From Durusdinium trenchii (taxonomy: Eukaryota; Sar; Dinophyceae; Suessiales; Symbiodiniaceae): a DNA stretch of 64,000 nucleotides. Position 1 is the stretch's first letter. Each line of letters opens with the position of its first letter. Location of the stretch: the NCBI GenBank assembly GCA_963970005.1, contig CAXAMN010023361.1, positions 1,725,456-1,789,455 of the forward strand, written 5' to 3'. This document shows, one piece after another, positions 23,528 to 36,700 of this stretch. The notes under the pieces were generated by a model that saw nothing but the letters and a program-made list of their open reading frames with translations, had not been told where the DNA came from and searched no databases. Made by a program: the position numbers and the translations under genes.

Positions 23528-23653
23528 ACTAGGGGCTCCTGGCCTTACTACTAGGAGCAAGAAGCTACTAGGAACAAAGGGCATCGCTACTAGGAGCAAG
23601 GATGCTACTAGGGGCTCCTGGCATCGCTACTAGGAGCAAGGACGCTATTAGGG
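23528..23653 (+). repeat. 18-22-nt repeat array, CTACTAGGAGCAAGG type (array B)
   Basis: Six units begin with CTACTAGG or CTATTAGG and alternate the fillers AGCAAGGATG and GGCTCCTGGCATCG. Read on the minus strand the units show the common CCTAGTAGCGATG core. A GC-rich exon-like patch follows directly. Confidence 0.75.
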
Positions 23654-25145
23654 TACCCAACCGGCCGCCGCCCAGACCTGAAGCGCTCCGAGACCTTCCT
23701 GCGCCTCGGCGGACGGACCCGTGCGCTCCGACTCGCTGGTCGGTGGCCGGATTCGGTCGGTCCAAAGCCACTGGACATGAAACCGATCTTGATTTCTTGT
23801 AGTTCACCTGTGAGATGTACGTAGCCAGCGGTCATAAGTCCAAAGAATAAACTGTGAGATGCACATTTGGGTTCGTCAAGTTGGTCCATGGCTGACACCA
23901 GTCATTACCCAGGACGTGGCCAATGCGCGGCAAAGCTGCGCCTTGGCAGTTGAGAGAGCTCACAGCACTTGTCCAGGAGATCGGACTCGTCCAGTTTTCC
24001 ATGGTGTTCCTTCCAGGTCACATGGCACCACCGTGAAATGACCACACAGCGGGCCCCGAGACCAGACAAAGGACATATTGTAGGAGACCCGAGTGCTTGG
24101 TGGTGTTCATCACGGAAATGGTTTCACGTCTGAAACGAAACGGCGCAACCCTCACTGTCCAGCGTGCTCAGCTCATCGGCTGACTGGGCCGTGGTGAGTG
24201 GAGCGGAGGGAAGCAACACAGTGGGATGTTCCGGAAGAGAGACCTCTGTGATGGTTTAAAGTTAAATACCCCAGATGGCTCCAGTTCTCGTTTACTTCGG
24301 TCCTTTTGGTGGTGAAAAAGAGCCTCGAACTCCTCTGGCTCGACGTCTGATCATCTTTGGCTAGTTTTTACCTCCCAGGTGGGCTTCGAGTCCGGTTTTC
24401 ACAGGCGAGTCCTGCTGCGCCAGGGAGGAGTCGTTTTGGAGTCGTGGGATGAAACGGTGGGCAGGGCACACGGAACCTTCCGGGTCGCAAAACGGTCGGG
24501 TCCAAGAAAAACGTCTCTTTTTTCGCAACTGGGTGAAAGGCGGATGTTCATCCCAGGAACAGAACCAGATCCCTGACACAATGAATTCATGTGAATTCTG
24601 AAGTGATCCAGGTTTCTGTGAGGAATGACTTCCAAAATGAATCGCTTTGGAGAGGGTGTTGGCATTGTTTGGATGTTCCATCCACAATCAGCTAAGGCTA
24701 AGCCCCACAGAAGGTGACATGAACCCTGAACACTACTGGGGTGGCAAGTCTAAAACCTGGTGATGCACCAGGCAAGCTTGCTTGCATGACTTGGTTTCAT
24801 CCATTTTAGGATGGGTCCTAAAGCTTTTGGCCTGAGGCTTGACCCTCCAAGAGCTGGCGTTTTCTTCACGACTGGAAGTTTGAGGGAGGTTTTAGTTTCT
24901 TCCTTTTTGTGATCAGCTCTCTTCTTTGCCTTGCGAAGGCAGGCAAGTTGCATGAGAAGGTCCGGTGAACGTGTCAAGTGTGGACACTGCAGTGGAAACA
25001 GCGTTGTTAAGCAGTGTCTGATTGGACACAAAGCGAACACATTTGGCTGGTTCACACCCCACGGTAGCATGGTAGCCAACACGTGGATCCGTCGAATGTT
25101 TCGGACCCATGATCCTCCGCACCGTGCTAGCTTGGTGCGGCCCAG

Positions 25146-25190
25146 GGCCTCCGGAATGGCACGACGGGTCGAGCTCGGTGGCTCGGAACG
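25146..25190 (+). CDS. Candidate micro-exon of an unknown protein
   Basis: Bounded by CCCAG|GGCC and AACG|GTGTAAGG, a good donor. The product is PPEWHDGSSSVARN. There is no family match and no phase link to other exons. Confidence 0.2.
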
Positions 25191-26911
25191 GTGTAAGGAC
25201 GACCTGGGAAGGAGTAGATTCAATTGATGAACGGAACGGTAGATTGCAAGTCCGTCGCGATCCACTCGGTTGGTGTGAATCGACCTATTTTCCAAGAATG
25301 GTTAATGTGGCTCTTGATTGATAACCTCCCCAAATGAAGAGTTTTCTCAATCCAAATGCTTTTAAATTAGTCAAGAGTCTACATTACCACGAGGTCAGAG
25401 CGGGTCCACGACAGCAGCGACCACGCTGCAAAACGTTCAAAAACAGGTCTTGTTTGGCACAAACCTTCTCAGCCATTGCTGCCTGTCTTATGTTTTTCAG
25501 GGTGTCTGCAACTTTCCGGCCTTGCCTACGACCAGAAGTAGTGCCCGACCAACTCAACGGTCCCACATAGTCCCACACCTTTTTCAACTCCCACACATTG
25601 TGCCAGTTGAGACGTCCTCCGGCCGGTTGAGAGAGCCTCTTCAAAAGCGGTCGCTTTGAGACGTCCTCCTTCGCCGTCCCGGAGCGCGGTGGCTCCAGCG
25701 GAGCGCGCAACGGCGCGCGGTTCCACGTGCGCAACGGAGCGGTTCTGCGCCGCGGCCGTGGGAGGATGTTCTTCAAATCCCCCAAGTCGACGCTTGGAGT
25801 GACACGTGGGTGACAAGTGACCGAAATCCGCAGAGCTGGGAGACGGAGATGCGGAACGAAAGCGGGTCTTGAAAGACCCACCCCCTTCTCTTCTAACCTG
25901 GTGCTTAGTACGGATGAAGGGAAGTTTCGCTCCCAAGACAAGATTCCAAACTGGATCCAGCCACCCTCATTCCCTGTGAGTCGCACCTTAGTCAGTCTTT
26001 TTGCTTCGGGCTTTTGTTGCTGTCTTTTGAAGCCTTGTGGCTGTTGGCTCATGTCATGTGGGAGGTAAGTTCTCGCTTGGTTTGGCTTTGGGAGAGGCGT
26101 TGCACCATCCTCCAACCCCGTCTTGCTTTTGGCCGCAGCCACAACCAAAGACAACAAAGGCCTCTTTCCTCTTCTTTAGCCTTTCCTTTTCCTTGTTATT
26201 TCCTTTTTCTTTGGCTTTCCTTTATCGTCTATCCAAGGAGCCCCTTGTACCCCCACTCCCTTGATGTTTGACAGGGGCCAGATTTTGATTTTTCCTCTCC
26301 CCAAAACCATGCCTACCATCACCTGAACCACTTCCTGACCCGATCCGTCGACACGGGAGCGCTGCGTTCCAAGGAGACAGAAGACCAGCGATCTCACTTT
26401 GCTCGAACGCAGAGAGGTGCCGAGACGATGGGAGAAGATGCGATGGGAGAAGATGTCTTGTTCTTTTTTTTGGAAGTGGAGATATTTTCATCGGCTCTAT
26501 TGGTATTTGGGTTGATGGAGGGTTGTAGTGAGTGGGCCGTGATACGGTTTTAACGCCACTTCACCTTTCTTCAACCATCGCGAAAGTGAGCCCCATTGTC
26601 ATATGGACATTTGTTTGCATTTGAAAACTGGAGGCTGGTTGCTAATGTGTGCTCCATGAATAGCCCTGCTCATGGATCTCATGGTGAATACTGTGTATAA
26701 ACCCTGCCTGCAGATAATTGATTGGAGATGTGCCATGTCCCTGTCACCTCAACCAAGTTGGCTTTGAGCATGTCCCGTGTGGCAAGAGTTTGCATTGCCA
26801 CAGAACTCCTGTTTGGAGGGCCCAGGAAAGGATGTTCCGATGTTCCATTCGTTTCATTCGTTTTTGTCGGCGTCAGTTCTTGGGAGTAAAATCGATGTGT
26901 CAGTTCTTGAG

Positions 26912-26986
26912 GCGCCGGCTCCAAAAACGCGTTCTGAGTCACACCCGTGGCCGCTGGCCCCTTTGTTGTTGGGCGGCTCACAGCAG
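26912..26986 (+). CDS. Candidate exon upstream of the CAX gene
   Basis: 25 codons bounded by TTGAG|GCGCC and AGCAG|GTGACA. One frame gives APAPKTRSESHPWPLAPLLL; another gives RRLQKRVLSHTRGRWPLCCW and would join in phase to the first recognised CAX exon at 27709. It may encode part of the cytosolic N-terminus of CAX. The frame is uncertain. Confidence 0.3.
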
Positions 26987-27040
26987 GTGACACACGACGG
27001 GACGGAACAACACACGACGGGACACCAGTCGAGAGCCAGA

Positions 27041-27120
27041 CGGATGGCCTCCACCTAACGCGATGGCCTCCAACCTACTAGCAATGGCCTCCACCTATCT
27101 AATAGCGATGGCCTCCAACA
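27041..27120 (+). repeat. 21-24-nt repeat array, GATGGCCTCCAAC type (array C)
   Basis: Four units of GATGGCCTCCA[CA]C plus a CTACTAG or CTAATAG spacer. It is the same family as array A and lies between the candidate exon at 26.9 kb and the first CAX exon. Confidence 0.75.
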
Positions 27121-27708
27121 ACCCGCTCTTTCTTACAACCCGACCCGTCGAGTCGACTCAGGCGCATGTGTCCCATGAAACGCGGTCTTCGAACACTTGC
27201 GGGAAGGAGATGGAAGCGTCACTTGGAGTGCTTAAGAAGCGGTTAAACCCACGTCGCACTCCCAAAAAGAGCGGCGAGAGTTCTCTTGTGACGTCGACAA
27301 AAGATGGTTCGACGTGGAGGCCCAAGCAGAAGGAACACCGGAAACACCTAGACTCCCTGAAAGTAACATGGAAGTGGAAGATGGCCCCTTGGAAGACCAT
27401 TTTCCTCTACAAACATGGGGTTCTATACGTTTTCAGTGATTTTAGGTGCTTAGTTTTGTATCCCTTTTCGAGCACATCATAAGGTCCACTTCGTTGGAAC
27501 ATGTTGCTTTGGCACCTTCAATGTCTAGGTCACGGCAGCGAATGTAAAGCCAACAATCACAGGTATATAAACAGGTAGATAGGCAGATGACCCCAACAAC
27601 ATTGGATAGGTCAACATTTTCCATGATTTTCCCTTGCACATTTGATATGTTTGGTTTGGACTAAAGAGCAGTCTATGCATAGGGAATTTTTCAAGAAACA
27701 TGACCCAG

Positions 27709-30700
27709 GTTGGCGAATATCTTTTGCAGCAAGATTATGATCCTCCTGGTCTTCGTGCCATTGGGTCTTTTCGCAGGACCAATCCGCAAGATGGGGGGGC
27801 CACCTGTGGAGCATGGCCCTGGGTCCCAAATATGTCCCTTTACTATTAGTTGGTTGATTAATGGAGGGGATACCCCCAAGTGTACAACCAACAGGTATAT
27901 GGTCATATGGTACCAAATCGACCTCTCTATTATTCTCCGAAGAACATCATTCCTGGGTCCCAGTAAGAATACTGCTGGCTTCTTGTGTCACTCTTATTTC
28001 GGGGCAACCGTCGTGGAGTTGAAGAACTCATGTCACCAACCGACTGCTATTCAAAGCGGGTCTGATGGTCTGATGGGTAACCTCGCTGGCGCAAATAGTC
28101 ATGGGTAACGGGTACCTCAACTGACAGTGACAGCTCCTCACCCCAAGCATCACGAAGTGCATGATGCTTGCACTTTCTTCACTCAAGTTCGTTCCTTCTT
28201 CGTGGCTCTTGAAGGAACTTGAGTCAATCACCTCCTCCCCTTGCGAAACGGAAAACAACAATCACCTTTGGAGCTCCTACCCTTGGCGCGTGGCCGACAG
28301 AAAGCTCCGATTTCGGAAGCCTGAGCAGGCGACCTGCGTTTCTGTGCGCAGACCTTGCTAGGGATCCGGTGGACGAACGAAAGATCCGTCGGTTCCTTCT
28401 TGGCTTCGTGGTGGTGGATTTGCTTCTTGTTACTACTAGTAAGGCACTTATTACTAGAAGCGATGCACTTGTTCCTAGTAGCGATGCACTTGTTACTAAT
28501 GGTGGATTTGTAGTGGTGCCTTGATCTTTGAAGTTTTTCTCCTTGACGTACCCATGATTCCAGTGGTCCCTGCAGATGTTCACCCCAACTCGCTGTTCTG
28601 GTGGACCTGTGCAAAACGCACCCACCACGGGGCGGCCGTTTGAGTGAGCCTTCTCTCCGTGAAAGAGCCACCTTCAACGGGCAGAACGATTGGAATTCAA
28701 CAGCGCCATGATCTTCACCTTCAACTTCCTGGCCATTGTTCCGCTTGCAGGTGCCGTGAGTTCCGCGCGGGGGGGAGGGGGAGTTCCGCGAAGGGTGGCG
28801 CAGACCGTGTTCCTTGTTTGGCAGGGCGTGTGTAGCAAGATTGATGCAAGCAAGAGTTTGGACCTGGGTTCTCCTAACTTCCTTGCACCAGGTTCCTATA
28901 CTAGCCTGAGCGGTTGGGATTGAACCCGGACCGAGGCTGGCCAGTGTCTTTTGCAGAGAGATGATTGTGCTTCTAATACGCTGGTTGAGGGTTGACCCAG
29001 GGAGGGCTGAACATCACCTTGAGGGCTGAACATCACCCAGACAAACCAGGTTCATTTCTTGAGGGGCACACGATTTTGGAACCGGACCATGCCCGCGAAA
29101 AGACCTTCCAATCACTGACCCTACCGCGAGGTCTCCTCGCCAGCGCCGCGCAGACCCCCCACGTGGTGGTCGTCCTCTCCTCTTGGCCTCACCCCGCCCT
29201 GCGCTGGTCGTCCCCAAGGCATCCTGGGCGCCGCCACCGAGTCGATGGCCTCGCACACCGGTGAGATGATCGGAGGACCCGGGCTCCGCGTGTCGGGTGA
29301 GCGTTCGGATCGACGCGTTTGCTCCTTGGGCAAGGGGGTGAATGGGCGGAGACATGGGAGGTGACTCTGAAGCAAGGGGCACTGTCTTGGTCTGGATCCT
29401 TTGGTTCAGAAAAAAAGCGAACGGCCATCATCCAGGAGTCACAAGAGGGTGCCTATTGGAAGATAGGGGTGCCATGGGGTGCCCATTATCCACTCACTGG
29501 ATGGGACTCAGAACTACCCCTTTGTCACTCCTGGATGATAGCTTCGGTCCACTTTCGGAAAAGTGGGTCTGGTCGGTGGTCGTGTGGGGCTGAACCCAGA
29601 GACTGGGCCGAAACCCGCGGGAGACTGACTGCTGGCCTGCGACGGACCCGAGCGACTTCCTCAACAAAGACGCTGGAGAGGGTTGTTATGTTTGGAAGGG
29701 ATTTTCGTTTCTTTATCTGAGAGATTTTGGAGCAATTCACATAATTCCCGGAGGTGATCAACCATTTACTGAGGACCAGGGGGGGGAGTCCGTCCCTTTG
29801 CTCCTCGGACTAAGTGGACAAACACGTGCTTACTGCATTACTAGTAGCAAAAATCTTGCTACAGGTCAAGCGATGCACTTGTTACTAGCGATGCCCTCCC
29901 CTACGTTCGTCCACATGGCTGATGTCCCTTCGTTTCCCCGGTCGCTCAACGAAAAGGACTGCTCAACGCCACCTTCGGCAACGCGGTCGTGCCTCGGTGA
30001 CCGACCTGGACTGATGAGACCGCCCCCTGCGTTCCGGTTGTGCGGTTGTGTGCTCTGGTGGGACATGTGATCCCATGTTGGAGACCGGTTGGGTTTCTGC
30101 ATGAGGGGAGTATCTATTTTTGGGGTGTCCTGTTATGGTCGGACAGTACAATCTACGGACCATTCCAATTGCAATGTGTCTTCATTAGAAGCATTGAACA
30201 GAATCCCGTGAGATTCAGAGTTGGTCAGAGTCTTCGAGTCTGACGCCGATCTGAGGAAATGATCATGTGCATGCAGGCGCATGGCGCGGTGGATGGCGCA
30301 GCGGCAAAACCGAACGAAGAAGGTTGGTGGACGCCCAAAACCAACTGATTCTAAGTTGGCTGAGACAGGCGACGTTGGGAGGAAGAGGTACTCAAACTAA
30401 CTGATAGTGGGCTCAAGGGCTCAACGTGGCTCACCCCCCCGCGGGGTTTGGAATGTGTTCAAACCAGCGACCGCCAATCCCAATGTGTTCTTTGGGGAAG
30501 CGTCCGATGGTCGATGGCAAGAACAGTGACCCAATCGCCTCATCCATCCATCCGCCCATCGTTGGATCTTGGAGTTTCAGATGGGGGGTAGGCCGCTACT
30601 AGAGGTAGCTAGTAGTAGCTAGAGGTAGCTAGTACCTACAAGTAAAATACTAGGAACTGGACATAGGTTAGCTCACGCTCCTTCAAGGAAGCTCCGCGGA

Positions 30701-33700
30701 AGCTTCTTTGAAGAATCGCTCGCACTGATGATTTGGTTCCTAGATGTTTAGGGAAACTTAACTGTGCCCTAGGTAGGTTCGGATTTGTCGTGAAAGGAAC
30801 ACACCCATGTACAACTCACTGTTGCCTCATGGGCATTGCTGGCTCCTTGAAGTCTTGAAGCTTTACAGTTTAAAGGTTGCTGCGAGCAACCGCTCCTGGC
30901 CCCTTAAATCTCGAAAAAGGGATGGGAAGCTTCCACGCTTCACGGCTGAGGTCAGGTGGATGCGTTTTTCTTTTCTTCTTCTTGCCAAGTATACCAAGTG
31001 CAAGCAAAATCCCAAGCGACGAACCACGAAGCCTCCTTTCCTTTGCCAAAGGTTTGTTGTGTCGTATGGAGCTTCCAGGGCTTGGAGATATAGTAAATTA
31101 GTGTCCAAAAACACAACTTAATATGCTTCCATTTTTCTGTCTACTTAAGGACTTGGGGACTTGGGGATGAGATTGTCCTTCACCAACCCTTTCGGAAAAA
31201 GCCGCGGTGTGCAAACACACCGGTTCCAAGGGGGCCTTCTCATCTCGCCCTGAGGCGGTGAAGGCTGGGCTTGTGGAGGTGGTCCAGGGCAATCTGCCAC
31301 TTGGTCCGTTGGAGTTACGGTCACTCCCCAAACCAGGTGGGTCTTATTTCTCAGGAGTCAACCTGGAAGGCGGTGGAGACGGTGCGTCCCCGAAAAAGAA
31401 AAGGGCCGTGGATGTGATGCACCCATGGGCACCCCGCCGTGGCCGATGGTGGGACGTGCCAGCTACCGTCGGTCAACGGCAAAGTGAACGAAACGAACCA
31501 GGTCCCCAATCCGTCGACTTTGCAGCTGAACTTGGTGTCCAAAAAGTCCATGTCAATAATTCTACTGTATTTTTTAAGTGTTCATGGTTGGACATGATCA
31601 TGTGAAGGGTCAGCATGTTGCTTTTCCTGCAGTTGAGCAAGAGATTTCCTTGGTCTTTTTTCAACAAGGTGCTTGCCCTGTACACGAGATCACATGGACC
31701 GATGGACTGATTGACATGGTGGTCGCATGTGGTCGCGCTGCGACAACCAGCACCTTAGTGAGGCTGCCTGTAGGCGAAAGCGGGGTGTTTGGGTTTGACG
31801 ATTGGTTGGGAGATCCCAAAGTGAAGACAACCGGTTTGTTCTCACCCTCCGGACTCCTATCATCGAAACAACATATCGCCGTTGGCCCGTTGGCCCGTTG
31901 GAGATGGTCCTCTTTCCTCGAAGCCTCTGTTCACTTTGAGGCCCTTCCTGTGGATCCCACGATGACATCACCGACGTCCCCACACGTCCCCCCTTTATTT
32001 TGCAGGACCGAGAGCACCTCCCATTTGGCGCCGAGAAGTTCCGCCGAGATCGATCGCGCACTGGGTTTTAGGGTGGGTTTTGTTCGATCGACCTGCCGAT
32101 CGAGCCCTTTGAGGTTGGGCTCTGTTCTCTCAAACTTGCTGCTGGTCTTGGGAATGGCCATCTTCTGTGCCTGGGCCTGGCGACAGGGCCTAGCGAAGGG
32201 GCCGGTAGGCTCTAGTCACTCTGGTGGGAGCTGCCTCGCCTCGGTTTGACCAAGCAGAGAGGATCAAGGCTGCTGAGACCAGGGTTGGAGCATGGCTCAT
32301 GTCAGTGTCAGGTCTTCATTCAAGTGTTTGTCACTTGGAGGCTCGGGCTTTTAGGTCGAACATGTTCTGAACACGTGTTCTGAAGCTACCAGCCGATCAC
32401 CAGATAGACATGTTACTAGATCATCGTTTTAAGATATGTGGTGATTGAGACATATTGAGACTATATAGCTGTTTTGCATTTCAAAGACCTGCAGGTGGAC
32501 ATTTTGGTAGGTCAAACTCTTGGGCGGGAGTCGTGGAGCTTTGGGCTGCTTCGGGCTGGTTGGGCAGTTGCATGAATATTTGGATTTGAATGGATTTGAT
32601 ACACTTGGTTTAGTACGAAAACACCAATGGTTCTTCCTTGTGCAGAAGATTGTCTTCCTGGGCAGGGGTTTGAGCTTGGGGTTCGGCTCTGAGCTAATTT
32701 CTGGGGGTATTGTTGATTGTTGAAGGTGTAGGCAATTTTTCACTTGGCAAGTTGAAGCCTTCACGTCCTACACAAGCAGCTTATGATATCTATTCTGTCC
32801 AAGTAGTTTTCCGTAGCTTGGTCTTGGAACTGCACCTGTTTTATTGGGGACGCAAGGAGGTTTGATTCGACTTCCTCCTTCCGGGGTTCGTTGCAGAACA
32901 GGAACATCGACTCGGAACAAAGGATTCACCTACAAGATCCTATAGTAGACTGTTTGCCGCAACACCAGCAGTTCTCGATGTGGATCCTTGGGCCTGCAGG
33001 TAATGAACGGGTCAATGCACCCGACTCGGAGTTTCCTCGTTCACTTCGAGAAAACCCGGGTGCCTTCACTGTCCGGAATGGACCCTGTCCTTGGCGCTCC
33101 AAAACATAAATAAAAAACTCATTTCTACAGTGAGGCATTCGGTTTTTTGGGGCAAACTCACTCGCTCGCCCTCCCGTTCGGACCTTGTGGGTCCGAGGTG
33201 CTGGCTTGAAGTACAACAATCGGCAGTTCAACGCCATAGGCCGCCGACGAATGCGAAAACGCGAACGCGCTGAACACGTACGGCATCGGTTCACAGCTGG
33301 TTCACGGAAGCCTGAAGGAATTTCTGGGTGAGGGGAAATGGATATTGAAGGATATTGAAGGAATGACGCAATGCCAGAAGTCCAGGGAGGAAATGCTGAG
33401 TGAAGTATGTGAAGTCGAAGTTGGAAGAAGAGTCACCTCTGAAGGGCTCCTTTGTGAGTCTTGGAATCTGTGGGATGGGAGTGGAAGAGGATGGGGAAGG
33501 AGAAGGGGGAGTACTTTCCACCGCAGACTGTGAGGAGGCCATTGCCACTTCCAGACTTGTTGGATAGAAGGTGTGGTTGTTAGATTGGACACAGGGCCAC
33601 TGATCCTATAAAGTCAAAAGTGCTGCTGTCCAACCGTCCAACCTACTGCGAGGTCTCCAATCCGTGAAATGCTTGTTTTTTCGTATACCGATGGTCCACG

Positions 33701-36700
33701 ATTCATGTCGAAGTTTTTGGATCAATCAATGCATTTCTTTCATTTTCTTTCTCTATATGTTTTCCTATCTCAAGAATCCAGATATTGTATCAACTGATCT
33801 CGCAACCAGCCGAAAAACGTCTTTGTTCTTTCCGTTGATGTCTTTGCGTTCCCAGGTTCCCCTCTCAGGTCCTGCCCTTCTTATCCTTCTTCGCTCGGCA
33901 CATGCCGCAGAAGATCGACTCGGCGCTTCCGACTCGACGGATGTTCGACACTCCACGGCGGTCAGGTGCTGCTGCCAACATGTCCTGCTTAGTGGTCGCC
34001 TCAATCAGCCACTCCGGCGAACATTCGCCGGCGGATGGCACGGTCGACGACGCCGGCACCGTTTTGCTTTGGTCCGAAAAGCAGAGCTGAAATGAACAGG
34101 TAGCAGCTAGCAGATGTTGTTTCTATTTGTTTGGATCTTCTTCGCCTGTTGCAATTTGTAACCTTTTTGCGTTGGCACACGCCGGAAAAAACACACGGAG
34201 AGCACGGAGAACGTGGACTTTTCACGAAAACCCTTCCCTCGTCGTCAAGGGTTTCTTTCCTCGTGGTGGACCACAATCGATCAGAGTCTTCTAGAAACTG
34301 CGACAAGGGGCGGGGATGGCGTCCGTCTGGGCGAAAGAATTTCCAGTGCCAAGCCGGTGGATGGGTGTGAAGTTCAGTGGGCCCAGACCTGGTTGATGAG
34401 GACTTTGGCCAGGAGCGATCAAAGTGGAGAAGTCCCAGAATTACCCGAGCACGAGACCCTTCTTAGGGCGAACCAATCTCGATGTTTGCTGACTTTGAGG
34501 GAGGCTCTTGAAGCCAAAGTTCAAGCTGCCCAGTTTCAACCACAGTCAACTCCAGTTGCCAGTTAAAGCTGTGAGAACTTCCGTTTCGGCTTGACTCGGC
34601 ACTTCTTGCTTTCCGTGTTCGGAACCGGAACCGGAACGGCCGGGGGAAGCGCCGGAAAGCAAGCCGGATGGCACAGGTATTTGCTTGCCCACGCTCTTTG
34701 GACAGATTGCAGACACAGGTGGGGGAGATTGGCCCAGCAGAAGGGATATTTGGGTGAAAGAAGGGGACAGACATGGGGGCTCTATCAGAAGTCTGAAGAC
34801 TATATTTTGCCGTATTGAAGTAAAGGAAGTTCACCTAAAAGACATCTAAAGACCATTTTCACTATAGCAAGTAGTCTTGGACTGCCAGGTATGTCTATAG
34901 CAAGTAGTCTATGTAAATTTGGACCATCTCTCATGCCAAGAGCCACTCTTCCGAACTGCAGAGTCCTCCACAGAGAAATCGACGCATGTCGACTTGACAC
35001 CTCTTCCAGATTCCATGCGACGACGACAAGGTTCCGAGCCTATTTCTGACTGTGTGGGAGGCTTCATATCTTTCCTGCTTTTCAACCTGGCCTGCAAGCC
35101 GATTTGCCTTCTGAACGTTTTGAAGTTGTTCGGGAAGGGTTGAAAATCGAGGCCTCTTCCATGAATCCTCCCAGAATTCAAGCACCGAGAGCATCGAAAT
35201 CGAGGCGAATCAAACTCGATTCGAGAGCAGATCCTTTAAACAATCACTACTCCAGAAGTGGAGAGTCTGATCGTATACGAAAGCAGCTCGCCCTTTTAAA
35301 TTTCAAGTTTGCTTCCCCATTGAGTACTAAATGACCTTTAATGACCAGACTTCATGCAAAGATTTATCAGGATTCTAGCCCAGAACCTCCCGAAGATGTG
35401 CCCACATAAAGCTAGCTGGGAAAACCATGACGCTGAACGGCCGACGAATTGGTGCAGCCGCGCTCTAGACCTCGGTAGTATCAGAATATGGAGACCCAAA
35501 CCCCTCAACCAAATTTTTGTGTATATATACTTTGGCCTGTTTCCAGACACCTTTCGGGGCTCTCCCCACGTCTTCTACACCCTAAATCGGCCCTAGCCCT
35601 CCTGAGGATCCTGTTTTCTCTTGGAGCCCTCAAACGAAATGAGACAACGGAACCGGACGGCTCGTTCGCTCGGTCGTTCCTTCAGATCTGGTGAAAGACT
35701 TCCAACCTTCGGAGGCGATGAGGTCTTGATGATTTCGCGGCTTTGCTCGTTGTTCCTCTCCCTGGTGCATCTTGCTTTGCAGAAGTGCTGGGCACTGCAG
35801 GGTAGTGCAGGGTGTGTGATTTTCACCAGATAGCCAGAGCTATTTGGGATTCCTACTTCAAGTAATTATAGGAAGAGGTGTGTGCTGTGTGTGCACTTTG
35901 AAGCCTGGGTGCTGGTGCCGCTGAAGGGCGCCGCTGCCAGATGTGTATGGCCGTGTGCGTGTGTTGGTGGCGCTGCAGGATGCTGCTCCAGGGTGCTGCT
36001 GCGAGATGTTTATGGCCATGTGCGCTTTGGAGCTTGGATGCTGGTGCTGCTGCGAGTGGCACCTAGAGAGTTTTGAGGGTTGACATGAGGCAGATGCTGA
36101 TCCACAGACATTTGTGGGATGTTGACTTGTTGACTTTACCATTGCAGTTGATTTGCAGGAGGCTTGGAACATGTCTTGGAATGATCGAGCCAAGGTTGGA
36201 ACAGCTGTTGTCAGGCCTTGGCACACATAGTATGATCAATGCCAGAACAGGACCGTGGTCATACAGTGCACTACTCCATATGATCTGCTACTCAGCTGGA
36301 GAGATGGCAAAGCTCAAGCGGAGTTCCAGAAGTACACTCGGACTGATGTCCAGCCATGTTCCTGGGTATTTTAAAGTGATGAGTATCACTGAGCTGCTAT
36401 CCATCAAAGCTGACCAGTTTCAGGGGCTCAAAGCTGATCTTTTGTTGGCTCTCCAAGATTTGAAATGGTGGATCAGCTTCATCAGGATAGGTTTCAGCGG
36501 AGACCGCGGGAGGTCGCAGCAGTGGGAGTTTTCGATGACATTTGGTGATGTTGTGAGAGGACGGTTCCTGAAACGACTTGCATCGATGCCCTGTTTTTTA
36601 ACTTGGGGTAGCCACATCAAGAGAGACTGAACCTAGACATGTGCAGGCGAAAGCAACGTCCCAGGCTGTATAGTGGGATCGAGCAATCCACCCGCCAATC

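Larger units (their letters stand above)
14594..27708. other. Unassigned 13 kb with scattered exon-like GC-rich patches
   Basis: I recognise no gene family here. GC-rich patches of 50-200 bases stand out near 16.55, 17.40, 18.50, 20.10, 20.90, 21.10, 22.10, 23.68, 25.15, 25.70 and 26.95 kb. They resemble the exon density of the neighbouring genes. The best-bounded ones are listed separately. They may be the missing 3' exons of the DUF4116 gene, 5' exons of the CAX gene, or another gene. The long minus-strand frames in 19.8-20.7 and 25.4-26.2 kb have no protein-like features. Confidence 0.4.

Noticed and set aside
25384..26157. Minus-strand frame of 257 codons
   Set aside because: Sequence reads as random Arg/Pro-rich translation, has no recognisable motif, and opposes the gene direction of the window.
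36073..36630. Plus-strand frame of 185 codons in the large CAX intron
   Set aside because: No polymerase, transposase or other domain could be recognised, so it is mentioned only as part of the intron description.
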